DNA of 64,000 nucleotides, from positions 21,129 to 85,128 of the forward strand of contig CAIQHG010000021.1 in assembly GCA_903871545.1 (NCBI GenBank). Direction: 5' to 3'. Of the stretch, positions 61,726 to 64,000 are shown piece by piece. Source of the DNA: an uncultured Burkholderiales bacterium (lineage in GTDB: Bacteria > Pseudomonadota > Gammaproteobacteria > Burkholderiales > Burkholderiaceae_C). Below the pieces are notes generated by a model. It saw only the letters and a list, made by a program, of their open reading frames with translations, made no database searches and was not told where the DNA came from. Positions within the stretch are counted from its first letter, which is position 1; every line of letters begins with the position of its first letter. The position numbers were made by a program, and so were the translations under genes.

Positions 61726-62280
61726 TTGAACTCAAACACACAATCTCTAGAAAGCGCAAGATCACAATGGAATTGGCGCGGAAAAGGGCGCCCATCATTT
61801 GCGGTTACCCCCCAGATAGACCAACTTTCAGTTTGGGATTTCCCGCGTCCACCAGAATTAGTGCCCGATCCAAGAGAAATCATCATTCTTTGGGGAGAGA
61901 TGGAAGTTGCTTGTACCCGAGAAGCTTGGGCAGTTAGGGAGACTTCCCACCCACCAACTTTTTACCTTCCAATGAAAGATGTTAATCGGCAACTCCTTGA
62001 ACCCGCCAGTGGCAGCTCATTTTGCGAATGGAAAGGTCCAGCCCGTTATTGGCATTTGGTCAATAAATTTCAAAGACTAAATTCAGTGGCATGGAGCTAC
62101 CCAAATCCATTTCCTGAAGCACAATCTATTGCTGAGTGCGTAGCTTTCTATGCTCACAATTTAACCTGTACCGTGGACGGGAAAAAAGTGATCCCCCAAC
62201 CAGGTGAGTTTTATGGTGGCTGGATCACGCCCGATTTGGCTGGTCCCTTCAAAGGTGAGCCAGGCAGTCAAGATTGGTAA
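61726..62280 (+). CDS. DUF427-family protein
   Basis: 184 residues from a TTG at 61726, preceded by AAGGCGG; no ATG is available before the domain and the open frame goes back to a TTG at 61648. The DUF427 beta-fold is clear: REIIILWGEMEVACTREAW, HPPTFYLPMKDVNRQLLEP, SFCEWKGPARYWHLV and ending EFYGGWITPDLAGPFKGEPG (core GEFYGGWITPDLAGPFK). The family function is unknown; members are widespread in aerobic bacteria. It is a single gene divergent from the 54-residue peptide. Confidence 0.88.
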   Translation: MNSNTQSLESARSQWNWRGKGRPSFAVTPQIDQLSVWDFPRPPELVPDPREIIILWGEMEVACTREAWAVRETSHPPTFYLPMKDVNRQLLEPASGSSFCEWKGPARYWHLVNKFQRLNSVAWSYPNPFPEAQSIAECVAFYAHNLTCTVDGKKVIPQPGEFYGGWITPDLAGPFKGEPGSQDW

Positions 62281-62581
62281 GATAGATTTACCAGTAAACG
62301 CCTCGATATGTTGATCGATTATTATTGATCACATCTTATAAGTATATTTTTGTAAAAATTTCCTCTTTCCAATTTGAATGAATTCTAAGATTAAATAAAG
62401 TAACAATAGTTTTAATGAAAAAATTTCATCGTTTTTATGCACTATAAGTCACATAAGATTGCATCTTGATAGCCGCTTAGGTGACGTTAAATCCCATTTT
62501 AGTAAGGCACATTTTTAGTGTGAAGGGGAAATCAATGTCCCCTCCAAAGACTAAAAGTTTATATGGTTAGGTCTCAGAGAA
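62281..62581. other. Spacer between DUF427 and fasciclin genes
   Basis: About 300 AT-rich bases with convergent genes on both sides. An inverted repeat TGATC ... GATCA near 62312-62331 is visible. No gene or clear terminator was recognised. Confidence 0.35.
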
Positions 62582-63037
62582 TTACTTAGGCATTAAGACT
62601 GTATCGATGACGTGAATCACGCCGTTATCCGTGACTATATCGGTTTTGATTACGTTTGCGTTATTAACTTTAACTTTACCGTTGTGCACTTTTATGTCTA
62701 ATGATTCTCCTTGAACTGTTTTTACTTTTCCTGACTTTACATCAGCCGCCATTACTTTGCCGGACACCACATGGTAAGTTAAGATTTTAGCAAGTTCGAC
62801 TTTATCCTTGAGTAGAGCGTCTAATTTCACTTTAGGTATTTTTGCAAACGCCGCGTCGTCTGGGGCGAAAACAGTGAAGGGACCGGGACCCTTTAAAGTA
62901 TCTACCAGTCCTGCGGCTTTGATCGCTTCAACTAAAGTGTTGAAATTTCCAGCTGCAACAGCGGTATCTACAATGTCCCCTGCCTGAGCAGCAAAAAAAG
63001 ATAGGGCAATAGAGGTGGCTACGATTAATTTTTTCAT
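62582..63037 (-). CDS. Exported fasciclin-domain protein
   Basis: 151 residues: a signal peptide ([17 protein letters not shown], cleavage near AQAGD) and one complete FAS1 domain with [33 protein letters not shown] and [19 protein letters not shown] precedes the ATG. FAS1 proteins act in adhesion or small-molecule binding at the cell envelope. It is the exported partner of the signal-less paralogue at 50846-51247; the domains align without gaps apart from the Cys-bearing AGPCKTVQ in the latter. Confidence 0.94.
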   Translation of the reverse strand: MKKLIVATSIALSFFAAQAGDIVDTAVAAGNFNTLVEAIKAAGLVDTLKGPGPFTVFAPDDAAFAKIPKVKLDALLKDKVELAKILTYHVVSGKVMAADVKSGKVKTVQGESLDIKVHNGKVKVNNANVIKTDIVTDNGVIHVIDTVLMPK

Positions 63038-63225
63038 TTCTTTCCTTGGATTTGATTGCTGATGAGCTCTTCTAAACTAAAAAATTAGCTCGAAGAATTT
63101 TGATACTTCTCTTATAAAAATATTGTTTTTTGAAAATATTAAAGATCCTTATTTTGTGTTAATTGAAAAAAGAAGAACGAGAGAAGAGGAAATAATTTTT
63201 CTGAAAAGAAAATATTTTGAGTTGG

Positions 63226-63426
63226 TCAATAAACGTAAATTCTTTCACTGATTGATTTTTCTGGAAGATTTTTCCATTGGTCATAGCAGTCTAGTCCACA
63301 AAAATGCACCACGTAGTCCGTAGCCTCGAAACTAACGATTTCCGAAATAGGCACTTCTTTCATACAAACATAGCACGCCATTTTAGGTGTCGCGCATGCC
63401 CCTCTTATCTCGTCTTTGGGTGTCAT
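63226..63426 (-). CDS. Small zinc-ribbon-like protein (DUF3330 type)
   Basis: 66 residues with the motif MACYVCMKEVPISE, then VVHFCGLDCYDQWK: two CxxC-type knuckles (Cys-x2-Cys and Cys-x3-Cys) for one zinc. This is the pattern of DUF3330-like small proteins known near metal and respiratory genes. AGGA precedes the ATG. The role is unknown. Recognition is by the Cys/His pattern and length. Confidence 0.75.
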   Translation of the reverse strand: MTPKDEIRGACATPKMACYVCMKEVPISEIVSFEATDYVVHFCGLDCYDQWKNLPEKSISERIYVY

Positions 63427-63772
63427 TTTTAGTCCTAAGAAATTGATCCCTAAATGATCTTGAAAAATCTAAGTGGTTCACATATTAAATTTTAAAAATT
63501 AGAGCGCCGTTGATAGCTCTTCGGACTTGGCCTGTACTCCTTGGAGTGTCCTATTCTTAAAGAGATCGATCTATTGGTCTGTATGTCAGCGTACTAAACT
63601 TAGCTTTATCAACCAAGATCTTTTTAAGGAAAATCCGACCTGCTAGATAAATCGGAATTGACTTTTTAATCTTTTAATTAATAACCCGATTAAGCTTAAT
63701 CAATGGGTCTTTTTTTTCAACTTGTTGTCGCCGATCTTTTAGAACGCAAAACATTAGAGAAATCACACTTTT
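63427..63772. other. Spacer with palindrome and possible terminator
   Basis: About 345 bases without a supported gene. It contains the 12-bp palindrome ACTCCTTGGAGT (63536-63547) and, near 63691-63718, an interrupted stem ACCCGATTAAG/CTTAATCAATGGGT followed by eight Ts on the plus strand, which looks like an intrinsic terminator although both neighbours are on the minus strand. Confidence 0.4.
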
Positions 63773-64000
63773 TTATTTTTCAACTGAAATGATCTTTAGT
63801 CTGATATATCTTGTTAACCTTGGTATCAACCATGGGAAAATAAAAAAAACAACAAGGCTTGAACAGGGATAACTTATGGATAATCTATGAAAAAGTTCAA
63901 ACCATCCACCTTGGGAGTCCCATCCACAATAAATCATGTATCCAGTAATACCAGCAGAAGATGTTAGAAGACAACCAACTAAGCCGATTAATATAATTAC
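63773..64000 (-). CDS. Small membrane protein, C-terminal part (DUF2798-like), runs off the right edge
   Basis: The minus strand from the window edge is open for 75 codons to TAA 63773. It has a first membrane segment (LIGLVGCLLTSSAGITGY), a loop (CGWDSQGGWFELFHRLS) and a second membrane segment (SSLVVFFIFPWLIPRLTR), ending in a basic tail. Two helices with the W.F.RL.ISYP-like linker resemble DUF2798 proteins, a family of two-helix inner-membrane proteins without known function. The N-terminus is outside the window. Confidence 0.5.
   Translation of the reverse strand, partial: VIILIGLVGCLLTSSAGITGYMIYCGWDSQGGWFELFHRLSISYPCSSLVVFFIFPWLIPRLTRYIRLKIISVEK

Overview
The window looks like a chromosomal stretch of a betaproteobacterium, probably Burkholderiales, with moderate to low GC and very AT-rich spacers. 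This placement is inference. It rests on three Bug/TctC-type solute-binding proteins, a TRAP system, LivFGMHK and SsuA/TauA-type ABC systems, many CoA-dependent catabolic genes (three acyl-CoA dehydrogenases plus a partial one, three enoyl-CoA hydratases, three class III CoA-transferases), and an anthraniloyl-CoA monooxygenase of the type described from Azoarcus. I saw no rRNA, tRNA or CRISPR array.

Left part (0-9.3 kb): a partial acyl-CoA dehydrogenase, an alpha/beta hydrolase, then a compact minus-strand operon for aerobic 2-aminobenzoate (anthranilate) breakdown through CoA thioesters. In transcription order it is monooxygenase/reductase fusion, MarR regulator, enoyl-CoA hydratase, acyl-CoA dehydrogenase, 2-aminobenzoate-CoA ligase and a RidA-type imine deaminase. 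A divergent SDR gene (9.3 kb) may supply the 3-hydroxyacyl-CoA step.

10-24 kb: an exported RidA-like protein, an EamA exporter, a hydrolase, an O-acetylhomoserine sulfhydrylase, a Bug protein, a decayed transposase, a class II aldolase with a second (Tat-type) Bug protein, a small four-helix membrane protein, an MFS carrier, and a TRAP transporter operon ending in a TauD/TfdA-type dioxygenase. A strong intrinsic-terminator hairpin lies between the TRAP binding-protein gene and the membrane-subunit genes.

24-38 kb: a probable uptake-and-catabolism operon (SsuA/TauA-type binding protein, permease, ATPase, polysaccharide-deacetylase/allantoinase-fold protein, atypical SDR, acyl-CoA dehydrogenase). 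It is followed by a CoA-transferase/hydratase pair, a GntR regulator, and a four-gene operon (CoA-transferase, enoyl-CoA hydratase, acyl-CoA dehydrogenase, MmgE/PrpD) divergent from a third Bug gene. These two operons are the best candidates for undescribed acid or amide catabolic pathways.

38-48 kb: an exported beta-propeller protein, a livKHMGF operon with an unusually long LivM and an Arg-for-Lys Walker A in LivF, a frameshifted dctM remnant, another CoA-transferase and a PhaB-like reductase.

48.8-64 kb has a different character: small stress, redox and envelope genes with AT-rich spacers. It holds a hemerythrin-like protein, SMP-30 lactonase, two fasciclin-domain paralogues, a bd-type quinol oxidase, a glycosyltransferase, a class II aldolase, PepSY, DUF1330, fumarase C, bacterioferritin, DUF427 and several small proteins. 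Three FNR/Dnr-like dyads in this part suggest oxygen or NO control. Short tandem repeats recur in spacers across the window, and three stretches hold decayed genes.
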